From Lutibacter sp. Hel_I_33_5 (GTDB lineage: Bacteria; Bacteroidota; Bacteroidia; Flavobacteriales; Flavobacteriaceae): 64,000 nt of DNA. The notes beneath the pieces are model-generated. The model did no database searches. It worked only from the letters and a program-made list of their open reading frames with translations, and was not told the DNA's origin. Position 1 is the first letter of the stretch, and every line of letters starts with the position of its first letter. Shown one piece after another: positions 44,406-52,724 of this stretch. A program made the translations under genes and the position numbers. The stretch covers positions 3,033,001 to 3,097,000 of the forward strand of contig NZ_VISM01000001.1 of NCBI RefSeq assembly GCF_007827455.1. The letters run 5' to 3'.

Positions 44406-45850
44406 TATCTTGTTGTCTTTTTAGATGTAAACCTTTTAAAGAAGTTTGTAATTGGTAAAAATATGCCGTTTAAATTAAGTAGTCCTTTATCTTTTGTTGC
44501 TCTAATAGTTAGGAAAATTCCAACCGGTATCATAACAATTGCTGCTATCCAAGAACCTAAAAAAGCGGTTACTGAACTTTCTTCTGCTAAATTTCTACCA
44601 AAAGAATTTCCAAAGAAATAAAGGACATAGGTAGATATAGCTAATATCATTGGTAATCCAAATCCACCTTTTCTAATTATAGAACCTAATGGTGCTCCAA
44701 TAAAAAATAATATTAAACAAGAAAATGAAAAGGCAATTCTATTATAGAATTCTACATCATACAAATTCAACCTTTTTCTTCTTTTCTTAAGAATTTCTTT
44801 ATTATTTTTTATGTTTTTAAATGTACTTCTAGCTCTAGATAAGGAAGAACTTAAAATGGTAGTTTTCTGTTTTAAATTGAAATTACTTAAAATATCTGGA
44901 CTTAAATTTTTTGTTTTTAAAGAATCTGGATAACTGTGAAGTGTTTTTGCCTGTGTATTTGAATAAACATTTATAGATCTTACCCTTATAAATTCATCAA
45001 AACTAGTTTTCATTTTTGGAATTGTGTCTTTTAATTGACCTAAACTAAGCATATTATAAACACCACTCCAGTTTTCTTTATCTAAGTCATCATCAGAAAG
45101 TGAAGATATATCGATGTTAAATTCATATTCATCAAATTTTGCACTTGATGCAGGCATTTTTTTTCTTGCTTTAAAAGAGGTGTTATTCCTTATATGCTCT
45201 TCGTAATAATAGCCATTATAGAGTATTAAAGTCATGTACTTGCTTCCTTCTTCAGAAGCTATTTTTCCACGCTCAGCTGTGATTACTTTCTGATTTCCTT
45301 TTTTACTAGTTAAATCATAGATTAAAACTTTTTTTAATAAGTTTTCTTCTTCACCATATTTTTCATCAAACTTTATTTGATAATTAGGAATGTCTGCATT
45401 AAAACTACCAGGAACTAAAGCCATAGCGGGCTTTTTCTTTTTTATGTTGATGTATAAATTTTTCTGCTTTAACATAGCGTGAGGATAAATGTTGTTTAAA
45501 AAAACAAAATTAATTCCACTCATGAAAAACGTAAGAATTATTAAAGGTCTTACCAACCTTTGTAAGGAAATGCCTGTAGATTTTGCGGCTGCAAATTCAT
45601 AATTTTCAGACAAATTACCCAATGCCATAATAGACGAGAGCAGGATACCAATTGGCAATGCTTGCGGTGATACAATAAGTGACGTGTAAAAAAGAAACTT
45701 TAAGATAAATACAATACTAATACCTTTTCCAGCAATATCATCAAAAGTTAGCCATAACGCTTGCATTACCAGTACAAAAAGTACAATAAAGAAGGTGGCG
45801 AAAAATGGAACTAGAAAACTTTTTAATATATATCTATCAAGTATTTTCAT
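44405..45850 (-). CDS. LptF/LptG-family permease
   Basis: This 481-residue YjgP/YjgQ-family protein forms part of the ABC exporter that pushes lipopolysaccharide to the outer membrane. It starts MKILDRYILKSFLVPFFATF, the usual opening, has three transmembrane helices before and three after a large periplasmic beta-jellyroll region (about 125-330), and a long helical insertion (about 280-345) before the second helix bundle. LptF and LptG cannot be told apart from this alone. It lies between lolA and ribB in a co-directional cluster, with TAATG coupling to ribB. Confidence 0.9.
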   Translation of the reverse strand: MKILDRYILKSFLVPFFATFFIVLFVLVMQALWLTFDDIAGKGISIVFILKFLFYTSLIVSPQALPIGILLSSIMALGNLSENYEFAAAKSTGISLQRLVRPLIILTFFMSGINFVFLNNIYPHAMLKQKNLYINIKKKKPAMALVPGSFNADIPNYQIKFDEKYGEEENLLKKVLIYDLTSKKGNQKVITAERGKIASEEGSKYMTLILYNGYYYEEHIRNNTSFKARKKMPASSAKFDEYEFNIDISSLSDDDLDKENWSGVYNMLSLGQLKDTIPKMKTSFDEFIRVRSINVYSNTQAKTLHSYPDSLKTKNLSPDILSNFNLKQKTTILSSSLSRARSTFKNIKNNKEILKKRRKRLNLYDVEFYNRIAFSFSCLILFFIGAPLGSIIRKGGFGLPMILAISTYVLYFFGNSFGRNLAEESSVTAFLGSWIAAIVMIPVGIFLTIRATKDKGLLNLNGIFLPITNFFKRFTSKKTTR

Positions 45851-45873
45851 CGACTAACTTTCATCAAAAACAA

Positions 45874-46527
45874 CTAATCGATTAGATAATTTTGTTTAAG
45901 ATATTTTGCTTTGTCAAAAGTAAAGAGTTTTTCTGAGATAGTTTGATTGCTTTTGAATTGATTAATAGTAAATGTGGTTTTAGAACCATTACTACCAACT
46001 TGAATTAATTTATAGATGTGTTTTGTTTTTGCATCAACACCTAATTGAACTTTAGTAATATCCGAATTACTATCAATAGGGGTTAAATCTACATACTGTA
46101 CTTTTCTTCCTTTTATGGTTTTTAAAGCGCCCATTTTAAAGTTATAGCCTTCTTTGTAAAAGGTTAATAATTTAGAAGGATAGATAAATCCATCTTGCTC
46201 TTCCATATCTCCATCATTAATAGAAATCTCTTTGTCTTCATTATTAATGATGTACAATTTATTTCCATCAAAAATAAAGGTGTTCCCTAAATAATCTAAA
46301 TTATATTTTTCTCCTTGTAACATAATGTTTCCTCTAATTGGAGGATCATCTGTAATACCAACTTCATCATTTGTTAATGTTGAACTAAAAGCAATTTTCA
46401 TATTGTCGTAAGCACCCATTTTAGTAGAAACTTCATCTAATAATTGTTTTGCTTTAGACGTTGTATTTTGTCCAGATATTGTTATGCTTAAAAGTAATGT
46501 GATAAATAATATTGATAATTTTTTCAT
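45874..46527 (-). CDS. lolA: outer-membrane lipoprotein carrier protein LolA
   Basis: LolA shuttles mature lipoproteins across the periplasm. The 217-residue protein has a signal peptide (to TISG-QNT), then the LolA half-barrel pattern: AKQLLDEVSTKMGAYDNMKI, IRGNIMLQGEKYNLDYLGNT, FIFDGNKLYIINNEDKE and, near the C-terminus, FTINQFKSNQTISEKLFTFD. It follows ftsK by 5 bp and precedes the LptF/G-type permease gene by 23 bp, linking lipoprotein transport, LPS export and division in one transcript. Confidence 0.9.
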   Translation of the reverse strand: MKKLSILFITLLLSITISGQNTTSKAKQLLDEVSTKMGAYDNMKIAFSSTLTNDEVGITDDPPIRGNIMLQGEKYNLDYLGNTFIFDGNKLYIINNEDKEISINDGDMEEQDGFIYPSKLLTFYKEGYNFKMGALKTIKGRKVQYVDLTPIDSNSDITKVQLGVDAKTKHIYKLIQVGSNGSKTTFTINQFKSNQTISEKLFTFDKAKYLKQNYLID

Positions 46528-46532
46528 CTTTT

Positions 46533-48974
46533 TTATTGATTCTTTTCGTTTGCTAATAATTGTTCCAAAGCAATAAAATCGGGTACTAATACTTGTCTTG
46601 CTTTACTTCCTTCAAAAGGACCAACAATTCCGGCAGCTTCTAATTGATCTATTAATCTACCTGCTCTATTGTACCCAAGTTTTAATTTTCTTTGTAATAA
46701 AGACGCAGAACCTTGCTGTGCTGTAACAATAACTTCTGCTGCTTCTTTAAACAACTTGTCTCTATCTGATATATTATTATCAAGACTTGTGCCACTTTCT
46801 TCACCAACATATTCTGGAAGTAAATGTGCTTCTGCATAGGCTCTCTGTGCACCAATAAAATCAGTTATTTTTTCTACTTCTGGAGTATCTACAAATGCAC
46901 ACTGAATTCTGTTTATTTCATTTCCATTGGTGTATAATAAATCTCCACGTCCAATTAATTGATCGGCTCCACCTGCATCTAAAATAGTTCTAGAATCAAT
47001 TTTTGATGTTACTCTAAACGCAATTCTAGCTGGGAAATTCGCCTTAATAATACCTGTAATTACATTAACCGAAGGTCTTTGTGTAGCTACAATTAAATGA
47101 ATTCCAATTGCACGAGCTAATTGTGCTAAACGGGCGATAGGTGTTTCTACTTCTTTACCTGCCGTCATAATTAAATCGGCAAATTCATCAATAACTAAAA
47201 CAATATATGGTAAGAATTGATGTCCGTCATTAGGATTTAATTTACGTTGTTTAAACTTGGCATTATACTCTTTAATATTTCTAACCATTGCATTTTTAAG
47301 CAAATCGTAACGCGCATCCATTTCAATACAAAGCGAGTTTAAGGTATGCACAACTTTGGTTGTATCAGTAATAATTGCTTCGTCTGTATCTGGTAATTTT
47401 GCTAAATAATGACGCTCAATTTTATTAAATAATGTCAATTCTACTTTCTTAGGATCTACTAAAACAAACTTAACTTCTGCAGGATGTTTCTTATATAAAA
47501 GTGATGTTAGTACCGCATTTAATCCAACAGACTTTCCTTGTCCAGTTGCACCAGCCATAAGAAGGTGAGGCATTTTAGCTAAATCAACCACAAAAGTTTC
47601 ATTAGAAATAGTTTTACCTAAAGCAATCGGTAATTCCATTTGAGATTCTTGAAATTTCTTAGAAGAAATTGCAGAATGCATAGAAACAATGGTCGATTTT
47701 TTATTTGGGACTTCAATACCAATCGTTCCTTTTCCTGGAATAGGAGCAATGATACGTATTCCTAAAGCTGATAATGACAAAGCAATATCATCTTCTAAGT
47801 TTTTAATTTTTGAAATTCTAATTCCAGCTTCTGGAACTATTTCATACAAAGTAATTGTTGGTCCAACGGTGGCTTTAATTTCTGCAATCCCAATTTTGTA
47901 GTTTTTAAGCGTTTCTACAATTCGGTTTTTGTTCTGTTCAAGTTCTTCTGGATCTATAGAAATTGTTTCGTTGTATTCTTTTAATAAGTTAAAGGTTGGG
48001 AATTTATAGTTTCCTAATTCTAACTTAGGATCAAATTCTCCAAAGTCTTTAACTAGTTTATCCGATAAATTTTCGGCAACACTTTTTTCTTCTGCTACTT
48101 GTTCAACTTCTATATCAACACTTTTTTCTTCAACAACTTTTTCTTCAACTTTTAGTGTCGGTTCTAATTCTTTTTTAGCTTCTTCTTTTGTTGAAACGTC
48201 AGAATGTTTAGAAATAGTAGGCTGTAAATTTTCTAAATGAACTTCAAACTCAGATTTTGTCGTTTCAGTTTTATCTGCTACTTTTTCTTCTACCTTTGGA
48301 GTAGAAGTTTCATTAAAAACAACTTCGTTTGGTTTTTCTTCAACATCTAAAGCAGCTTTTGCTTCTCTTTCTGCTCGTTTCTCTTTTATTTTTTCAATAA
48401 TCTTATCTGGTGTAATCTTAAATTTTATCACTAGATACATCAGGAAAAAGAAGAGTAACACAATGGCTAATCCAGTTTTTCCTAAAAAGGTTTGTAAATA
48501 TTCATTTACTTCAGTTCCAATAACGCCTGCTAATAATTCGTATTTTTTTTCTGCAAATCCAAAAACGACTGCAATCCAAAGCATAGATACTAATCCCCAG
48601 TTCCAAGAAGTAAGTATTTTTTTAGTTTTAGAATTTATCAATCTGTAAATCCCAGTAAGAAAAATTAAAAAAGGAATAAAAAAAGCGCCAATTCCAAATC
48701 CGTTATAGATAAAAAAGTGACTTAGTTTTGCCCCAATTTTACCTAGTAAGTTATTACTGGTAACATTTTTATCAGTTAAATGACCTAGAGTACTTTGATC
48801 TTCTTGCCAATTAAAAAAGAAGGAAATAAAAGCAATAGTTAAAAAAAACGCGAACAAAATTAGAAACGTTCCAATAATAGTTTGTGTTTGTCTACTTTTA
48901 AAAAATTCACTTATTTTAGAAGGAGCAGCGGTCTCAGTTTTTTTAGTGGACGTCTTTTTAAGTTTTATAGCCAT
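46533..48974 (-). CDS. ftsK: DNA translocase FtsK/SpoIIIE
   Basis: FtsK pumps chromosome ends through the closing septum and activates dimer resolution. The 813-residue protein has four N-terminal transmembrane helices (about 30-185), a Glu/Lys/Val-rich linker (about 200-310), the alpha domain, and the beta RecA-like motor with Walker A AGATGQGKSVGLNAVL (about 470) and Walker B YIVLVIDEFADLIM. The C-terminal gamma winged helix (QQGSASLLQRKLKLGYNRAG) reads orienting sequences. The linker is short compared with E. coli FtsK, as in most Bacteroidota. Confidence 0.95.
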   Translation of the reverse strand: MAIKLKKTSTKKTETAAPSKISEFFKSRQTQTIIGTFLILFAFFLTIAFISFFFNWQEDQSTLGHLTDKNVTSNNLLGKIGAKLSHFFIYNGFGIGAFFIPFLIFLTGIYRLINSKTKKILTSWNWGLVSMLWIAVVFGFAEKKYELLAGVIGTEVNEYLQTFLGKTGLAIVLLFFFLMYLVIKFKITPDKIIEKIKEKRAEREAKAALDVEEKPNEVVFNETSTPKVEEKVADKTETTKSEFEVHLENLQPTISKHSDVSTKEEAKKELEPTLKVEEKVVEEKSVDIEVEQVAEEKSVAENLSDKLVKDFGEFDPKLELGNYKFPTFNLLKEYNETISIDPEELEQNKNRIVETLKNYKIGIAEIKATVGPTITLYEIVPEAGIRISKIKNLEDDIALSLSALGIRIIAPIPGKGTIGIEVPNKKSTIVSMHSAISSKKFQESQMELPIALGKTISNETFVVDLAKMPHLLMAGATGQGKSVGLNAVLTSLLYKKHPAEVKFVLVDPKKVELTLFNKIERHYLAKLPDTDEAIITDTTKVVHTLNSLCIEMDARYDLLKNAMVRNIKEYNAKFKQRKLNPNDGHQFLPYIVLVIDEFADLIMTAGKEVETPIARLAQLARAIGIHLIVATQRPSVNVITGIIKANFPARIAFRVTSKIDSRTILDAGGADQLIGRGDLLYTNGNEINRIQCAFVDTPEVEKITDFIGAQRAYAEAHLLPEYVGEESGTSLDNNISDRDKLFKEAAEVIVTAQQGSASLLQRKLKLGYNRAGRLIDQLEAAGIVGPFEGSKARQVLVPDFIALEQLLANEKNQ

Positions 48975-49007
48975 GAAGTACTTATAATAATATCGTAAAT
49001 ATACCTT

Positions 49008-49391
49008 TTACCCTAGTAACATCATAATTTTTGGAATATAAATAATTCCTGCAATCACTAAAGAAATTAATGCTGCTATCGCGGGTGCTCCAGCAGCAAT
49101 ATCTTTAATAAAACCAATTCTTTCATGATATTCTGGATGGATAAAGTCTGCTACTTTTTCTACCGCAGTATTTGCAGCTTCAGCAACTAAAACCAATCCA
49201 ATAACCAATAATTGTATCATCCATTCTGTAGGAGAAATATCAAAATAAAAACCCATACCAATGGCAATTAATGCGATTGTAGATTGAATTTTTATACTTT
49301 CTTCTGTAGTTATTAAAAGCCAAAGTCCTTTTAATGCACATATGGCAGAATAGTATTTGCGAACTATGAATGGTTTATCGGTATGTTGCAT
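49008..49391 (-). CDS. dgkA: diacylglycerol kinase (DgkA family)
   Basis: This 127-residue integral membrane kinase has three transmembrane helices and the DAGK signature EAANTAVEKVADF followed by IGFIKDIAAGAPAIAAL, where the Glu and Asn/Asp residues bind magnesium and ATP. Gram-negative DgkA recycles diacylglycerol; Gram-positive-type homologues phosphorylate undecaprenol, and sequence alone does not decide. Its ATG overlaps the tpx stop as TAATG. It ends 34 bp upstream of the ftsK start. Confidence 0.9.
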   Translation of the reverse strand: MQHTDKPFIVRKYYSAICALKGLWLLITTEESIKIQSTIALIAIGMGFYFDISPTEWMIQLLVIGLVLVAEAANTAVEKVADFIHPEYHERIGFIKDIAAGAPAIAALISLVIAGIIYIPKIMMLLG

Positions 49392-49891
49392 TATTTTAAC
49401 GCGTCTAATGCTGCTTTATAATTAGGCTCGTCTACTGTTTCTGTAACTTGTTCTGTATGTGTAATTACACCTTCTGCATTGATAACAATTATGGAACGAG
49501 AATGTAAATTATTTAACGGAGCATCAACAATTTCTAAACCGTATTCTTTACCAAAACTACCCGTAGCATAATCTGATAACATCACTACATTTTCTATACC
49601 TTCTGCGCCACAAAAACGACCTTGGGCAAATGGTAAATCTCTAGAAATACATAATACTTTTGTGTTTTCTAAACTCGCTGCAGTTTTATTGAATTCTCTT
49701 ACAGAAGTTGCACAAGTACCTGTATCTATACTAGGAAATATGTTTAAAATAAGTTGTTGTCCACTAAAATCTGATAAACTTTTTACAGATAAATCTGTAG
49801 CTGTTAAACTAAAATTTTGTGCTTTAGAACCTACTGCTGGTAAATTTCCTATGGTATTTATTTCGCCTCCTTTTAATGTGATTTTTGCCAT
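49391..49891 (-). CDS. tpx: thiol peroxidase (2-Cys peroxiredoxin)
   Basis: Tpx reduces lipid and hydrogen peroxides with electrons from thioredoxin. The 166-residue protein carries the peroxidatic cysteine Cys60 in FPSIDTGTCATSVREF and the resolving cysteine Cys94 in FAQGRFCGAEG, the same spacing as E. coli Tpx (Cys61/Cys95). Start and length are typical. It is first in the tpx-dgkA-ftsK-lolA-permease-ribB run and has its own promoter box; Cys81 is an extra, non-conserved cysteine. Confidence 0.96.
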   Translation of the reverse strand: MAKITLKGGEINTIGNLPAVGSKAQNFSLTATDLSVKSLSDFSGQQLILNIFPSIDTGTCATSVREFNKTAASLENTKVLCISRDLPFAQGRFCGAEGIENVVMLSDYATGSFGKEYGLEIVDAPLNNLHSRSIIVINAEGVITHTEQVTETVDEPNYKAALDALK

Positions 49892-49915
49892 TTTTTATGT
49901 TGTTTATTTGAAACT

Positions 49916-49923
49916 CAAAAATA
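49916..49923 (-). promoter_or_regulatory. tpx promoter -7 box
   Basis: TATTTTTG on the minus strand fits TAnnTTTG and lies about 25 bp upstream of the tpx ATG. The -33 region is A/T-rich without a clear TTG. Confidence 0.45.
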
Positions 49924-49982
49924 CATTTTTTTAGTTAATATTATTGTTTGAATAAGAATAATTATTACTCGAATTTTATGAA

Positions 49983-49990
49983 TATCTTCG
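49983..49990 (+). promoter_or_regulatory. promoter -7 box of the MATE gene
   Basis: TATCTTCG, the same octamer seen before the DHH phosphoesterase gene, lies 25 bp before the TTG start at 50016. Confidence 0.5.
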
Positions 49991-50015
49991 TGCAGAATTT
50001 ATTAGATTTTTAACC

Positions 50016-51395
50016 TTGATATTATCTAAATACACATCAGAATTTAAATACAATTGGCAACTTGCAGCACCAGTAATGTTGGGAATGCTAGGGCACACGC
50101 TTGTAAGTTTTGTAGATAATATTATGGTAGGGCAGTTGGGTACAGCAGAATTAGCGGCGGTTTCTTTAGGAAATAGTTTTATGTTTATTGCCATGTCTTT
50201 AGGAATTGGTTTTTCCACAGCCATTACACCGTTAACCGCAGAAGCAGATGCTTCTAATGATTCTAAACAAGCAAAAGCAACTTTTAAGCATGGTTTATTT
50301 CTATGTACAGCTTTAGGAATTCTAATGTTTTTAATGGTCTTTTTTTCTAAGCCATTATTATACTTTATGAAACAACCTACGGAAGTGGTAGAGCTCGCAA
50401 TTCCGTATTTAAACTTAGTGGCATTTTCGTTAATTCCGTTAATCGTCTTTCAGGCATTTAAGCAGTTTAGCGACGGAATGTCTATGACCAAATACCCGAT
50501 GTACGCAACAGTACTTGCAAACTTGGTAAATGTGTTGTTAAATTATATATTAATCTTCGGAAAATTTGGTTTTCCTGCATTAGGGATTGTTGGTGCAGCA
50601 TACGGAACTTTAGTTTCACGTTTAATAATGGTCGTGTATTTATGGTGGTTATTGGCTAAAAAAGAGAAGACAAAAAAACTTGTTACCAATATTAAATTGT
50701 TTGTGTTAGATACTTTAATGATTCGAAAAATCATCAATTTAGGAGCGCCAAGTGCGTTGCAAATGTTTTTTGAAGTCGCTATTTTTACAGCAGCCATTTG
50801 GTTAAGCGGATTGTTGGGTAAAAATCCACAAGCAGCCAATCAGATAGCGTTAAACTTAGGTTCTATGACGTTTATGATTGCCATGGGATTAAGCGTTGCA
50901 GCCATGGTACGAGTAGGAAATCAGAAAGGATTGCAGAATTTTAAAGAGTTACGTAGAATATCATTCTCTATTTTTTTATTAGGATTGGTATTAGCCGTTA
51001 TTTTTGCCGTTATCTTTCTACTATTCAACAACAGTTTACCTAAATTATATGTCGATTTAAACGATGCCGTAAACTTTGCTGATAATACAGAAGTAGTAAC
51101 AATAGCCGCAAAATTATTAATTATTGCAGCAATTTTTCAAATATCTGATAGTATACAAGTCATGGTGTTAGGCGCTTTACGTGGATTACAAGATGTAAAG
51201 ATTCCAACAATTATTACCTTTATAGCCTATTGGGTAATCGGTTTTCCGATATCCTATTTTTTAGGAACCGAAGAAATGTATGGCAGTATGGGAATTTGGA
51301 TCGGCTTATTGGCAGGATTAACAAGTGCATCCATTTTACTGTATATTCGATTTAATTGGTTGACATTAAAATTAATAGAAACAAAAGAAAAATAA
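50016..51395 (+). CDS. MATE-family multidrug efflux transporter
   Basis: This 459-residue protein has twelve hydrophobic helices in two six-helix halves, each starting with the MATE family pattern: PVMLGMLGHTLVSFVDNIMV with GQLGTAELAAVSLGN in the first half, and a matching LGAPSALQMFFEVAIFTAAI in the second. It exports cationic drugs or metabolites by Na+ or H+ antiport; specificity cannot be read. The start is TTG (MILSKYTSEFKYNWQLAAPV), supported by the promoter box 25 bp upstream. The stop is followed within 3 bp by the tandem repeat array. Confidence 0.92.
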   Translation: MILSKYTSEFKYNWQLAAPVMLGMLGHTLVSFVDNIMVGQLGTAELAAVSLGNSFMFIAMSLGIGFSTAITPLTAEADASNDSKQAKATFKHGLFLCTALGILMFLMVFFSKPLLYFMKQPTEVVELAIPYLNLVAFSLIPLIVFQAFKQFSDGMSMTKYPMYATVLANLVNVLLNYILIFGKFGFPALGIVGAAYGTLVSRLIMVVYLWWLLAKKEKTKKLVTNIKLFVLDTLMIRKIINLGAPSALQMFFEVAIFTAAIWLSGLLGKNPQAANQIALNLGSMTFMIAMGLSVAAMVRVGNQKGLQNFKELRRISFSIFLLGLVLAVIFAVIFLLFNNSLPKLYVDLNDAVNFADNTEVVTIAAKLLIIAAIFQISDSIQVMVLGALRGLQDVKIPTIITFIAYWVIGFPISYFLGTEEMYGSMGIWIGLLAGLTSASILLYIRFNWLTLKLIETKEK

Positions 51396-51397
51396 CT

Positions 51398-51785
51398 GTC
51401 ACCTCGATTGCGCTCGAACTGACATTAACATAAAAAAAAATATTAGTGTCACCTCAATCGCATTCGAAAGATCATAAACTATACAGCGTTCTCGACTGCG
51501 CTCGAACTGACTTTAACATAAAAGGAAAAATAATAGTGTCACCTCAATCGCAGTCGAAAGATCATAAACGATACAGTGTTCTCGACTGCACTCGAACTGA
51601 CATTAACATAAATGGAAAAATAATAGTGTCACCTCAATCGCAGTCGAAAGGTCATAAACGATACAGTGTTCTCGACTGCGCTCGAACTGACATTAACATA
51701 AAAAGAAAAATAAAAGTGTCTCCTCGAGCGCAGTCGAGAGGTTTTAAATTATATACAATTTTCGATTAAATTGTAACTGACAAAA
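51398..51785. repeat. 90-bp tandem array of palindromic repeat elements
   Basis: A GTGTC landmark recurs at exactly 90-bp steps (51446, 51536, 51626, 51716), giving three near-identical full units, a leading partial unit from 51398 and a degenerate last one. Each unit contains opposed arms (GTCACCTCAATCGCAGTCGA and TCTCGACTGCGCTCGAACTG) around AAAGATCATAAACGATACAG, followed by an A-rich tail. This fills almost the whole 406-bp gap between the MATE gene and the 74-residue gene. An open frame across it only reflects the period being divisible by three. Confidence 0.93.
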
Positions 51786-51801
51786 CATAAAACAAAATAC
51801 C

Positions 51802-52026
51802 ATGGAATTACCTAAATTTTTACTAGCAGATAATAGCAATTTTCCAGACGATATTTTTGTATTACATACAGAATATCCTCGTTTTTTAATTAACTTAAAA
51901 GATGACGAAGTTGAATGGTACGAGGACTTATCTGGAGAAAAAGAAGAAGATATTACGGAAGAGTTAGCCGATTTAATGGATAAAGCAGGCGCTTTTTACG
52001 ATGCGGAAATGAAAGGGTTAGAGTAA
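51802..52026 (+). CDS. small acidic conserved hypothetical protein
   Basis: This 74-residue, strongly acidic cytoplasmic protein begins MELPKFLLADNSNFPDDIFV and ends in an acidic helix (EEDITEELADLMDKAGAFYD). It looks like a compact alpha/beta protein with no signal peptide. I recall similar short proteins in Flavobacteriaceae but no function. The good codon structure and ATG right after the repeat array support a real gene. Its promoter must lie in or beyond the repeats. Confidence 0.75.
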   Translation: MELPKFLLADNSNFPDDIFVLHTEYPRFLINLKDDEVEWYEDLSGEKEEDITEELADLMDKAGAFYDAEMKGLE

Positions 52027-52070
52027 GATTCTATGAGTTTTTTGCTAAAAAAGTAAAAACAACAAAAACG

Positions 52071-52105
52071 AATGTATAAAGAGCATTTTAATACCCTTTA
52101 TACAT
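52071..52105. terminator. inverted repeat between convergent genes, weak terminator candidate
   Basis: ATGTATAAAG (52072-52081) and CTTTATACAT (52096-52105) form a 10-bp stem with a 14-nt loop between the ends of the 74-residue and EthD-like genes. There is no T-run, so termination is uncertain. Confidence 0.4.
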
Positions 52106-52118
52106 GAGTAATAAGCTT

Positions 52119-52442
52119 TTAAATCATTACTTCGCTAATTTGAAATATAGGCTCTATGTTGGTGTAATTTGGTATATCGCCCATTATTTTATCGGCATGT
52201 GGCCCAAATGAATTCTGAAAAGCTTCAACAGATTCAAAATATATATTTCCCATTGCTTGAAAAGGAGCTGCAGAATCTGGTGCGCCACCAGCAAGGCCTT
52301 TTTCTACAGTTGCGCCTTTTACAGCATCTCCTAATAGCTCTGCAACCATGGGTATATGTTTATTGCAGTAATAATCCATATCAAATGTTTTGCCTTCTCC
52401 GTCTGGGTATAGTACACTAACTTTAGTTTTTGCGTTACTCAT
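52119..52442 (-). CDS. EthD-like ferredoxin-fold protein
   Basis: This 107-residue protein matches the EthD pattern: VSVLYPDGEGKTFDMDYYCN, the conserved KHIPM, the Gly/Ala-rich middle with PFQAMGNIYFESVEAF, and a closing strand (YTNIEPIFQISEVMI). EthD-like proteins form dimeric alpha/beta barrels and take part in degradation of ethers or aromatic compounds, but most members are uncharacterised. It stands alone between the small acidic gene and the OLD-type nuclease gene. Confidence 0.82.
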   Translation of the reverse strand: MSNAKTKVSVLYPDGEGKTFDMDYYCNKHIPMVAELLGDAVKGATVEKGLAGGAPDSAAPFQAMGNIYFESVEAFQNSFGPHADKIMGDIPNYTNIEPIFQISEVMI

Positions 52443-52724
52443 TTTTAATTGTTTTTATTTGTTTGGCCCGTTTTTTTTAGTGGATTCTGGACTCCACTTA
52501 ACATATTATAGTAGTATTCAATTGTATTTAATAGTAAGCTAATATAGAACTTAAAAAACAAAAATCTAGATGTAAAAAACCTGTTTTTCAGTATTTTTAA
52601 TTCAAATCAATAATACTTTATCACCAAAAAGAAATCTGGTTTAGGGATATCAAAAAAACGACTTGAGTTTTTTTGATAAAAAAGTAAGCGGAAAACAATT
52701 ATTATCTAATCTTGTTGTACCCAG
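52443..52724. other. AT-rich intergenic region
   Basis: Between the EthD-like gene and the end of the OLD-type gene I see one short hairpin (AGTGGA...TCCACT, near 52480-52498) and homopolymer runs, but no open frame with coding character and no clear promoter box. The stretch near 52663-52690 resembles that near 52032-52056 (GAGTTTTTT...TAAAAAAGTAA), probably simple A/T hairpins. Confidence 0.5.

Noticed and set aside
51446..51769. 107-residue open frame in the repeat array
   Set aside because: It is a by-product of a 90-bp period divisible by three. The peptide merely repeats, and the DNA is the palindromic element.
51398..51785. Possible CRISPR array
   Set aside because: The whole 90-bp period is conserved, with no variable spacers alternating with short repeats, and no cas genes are nearby.
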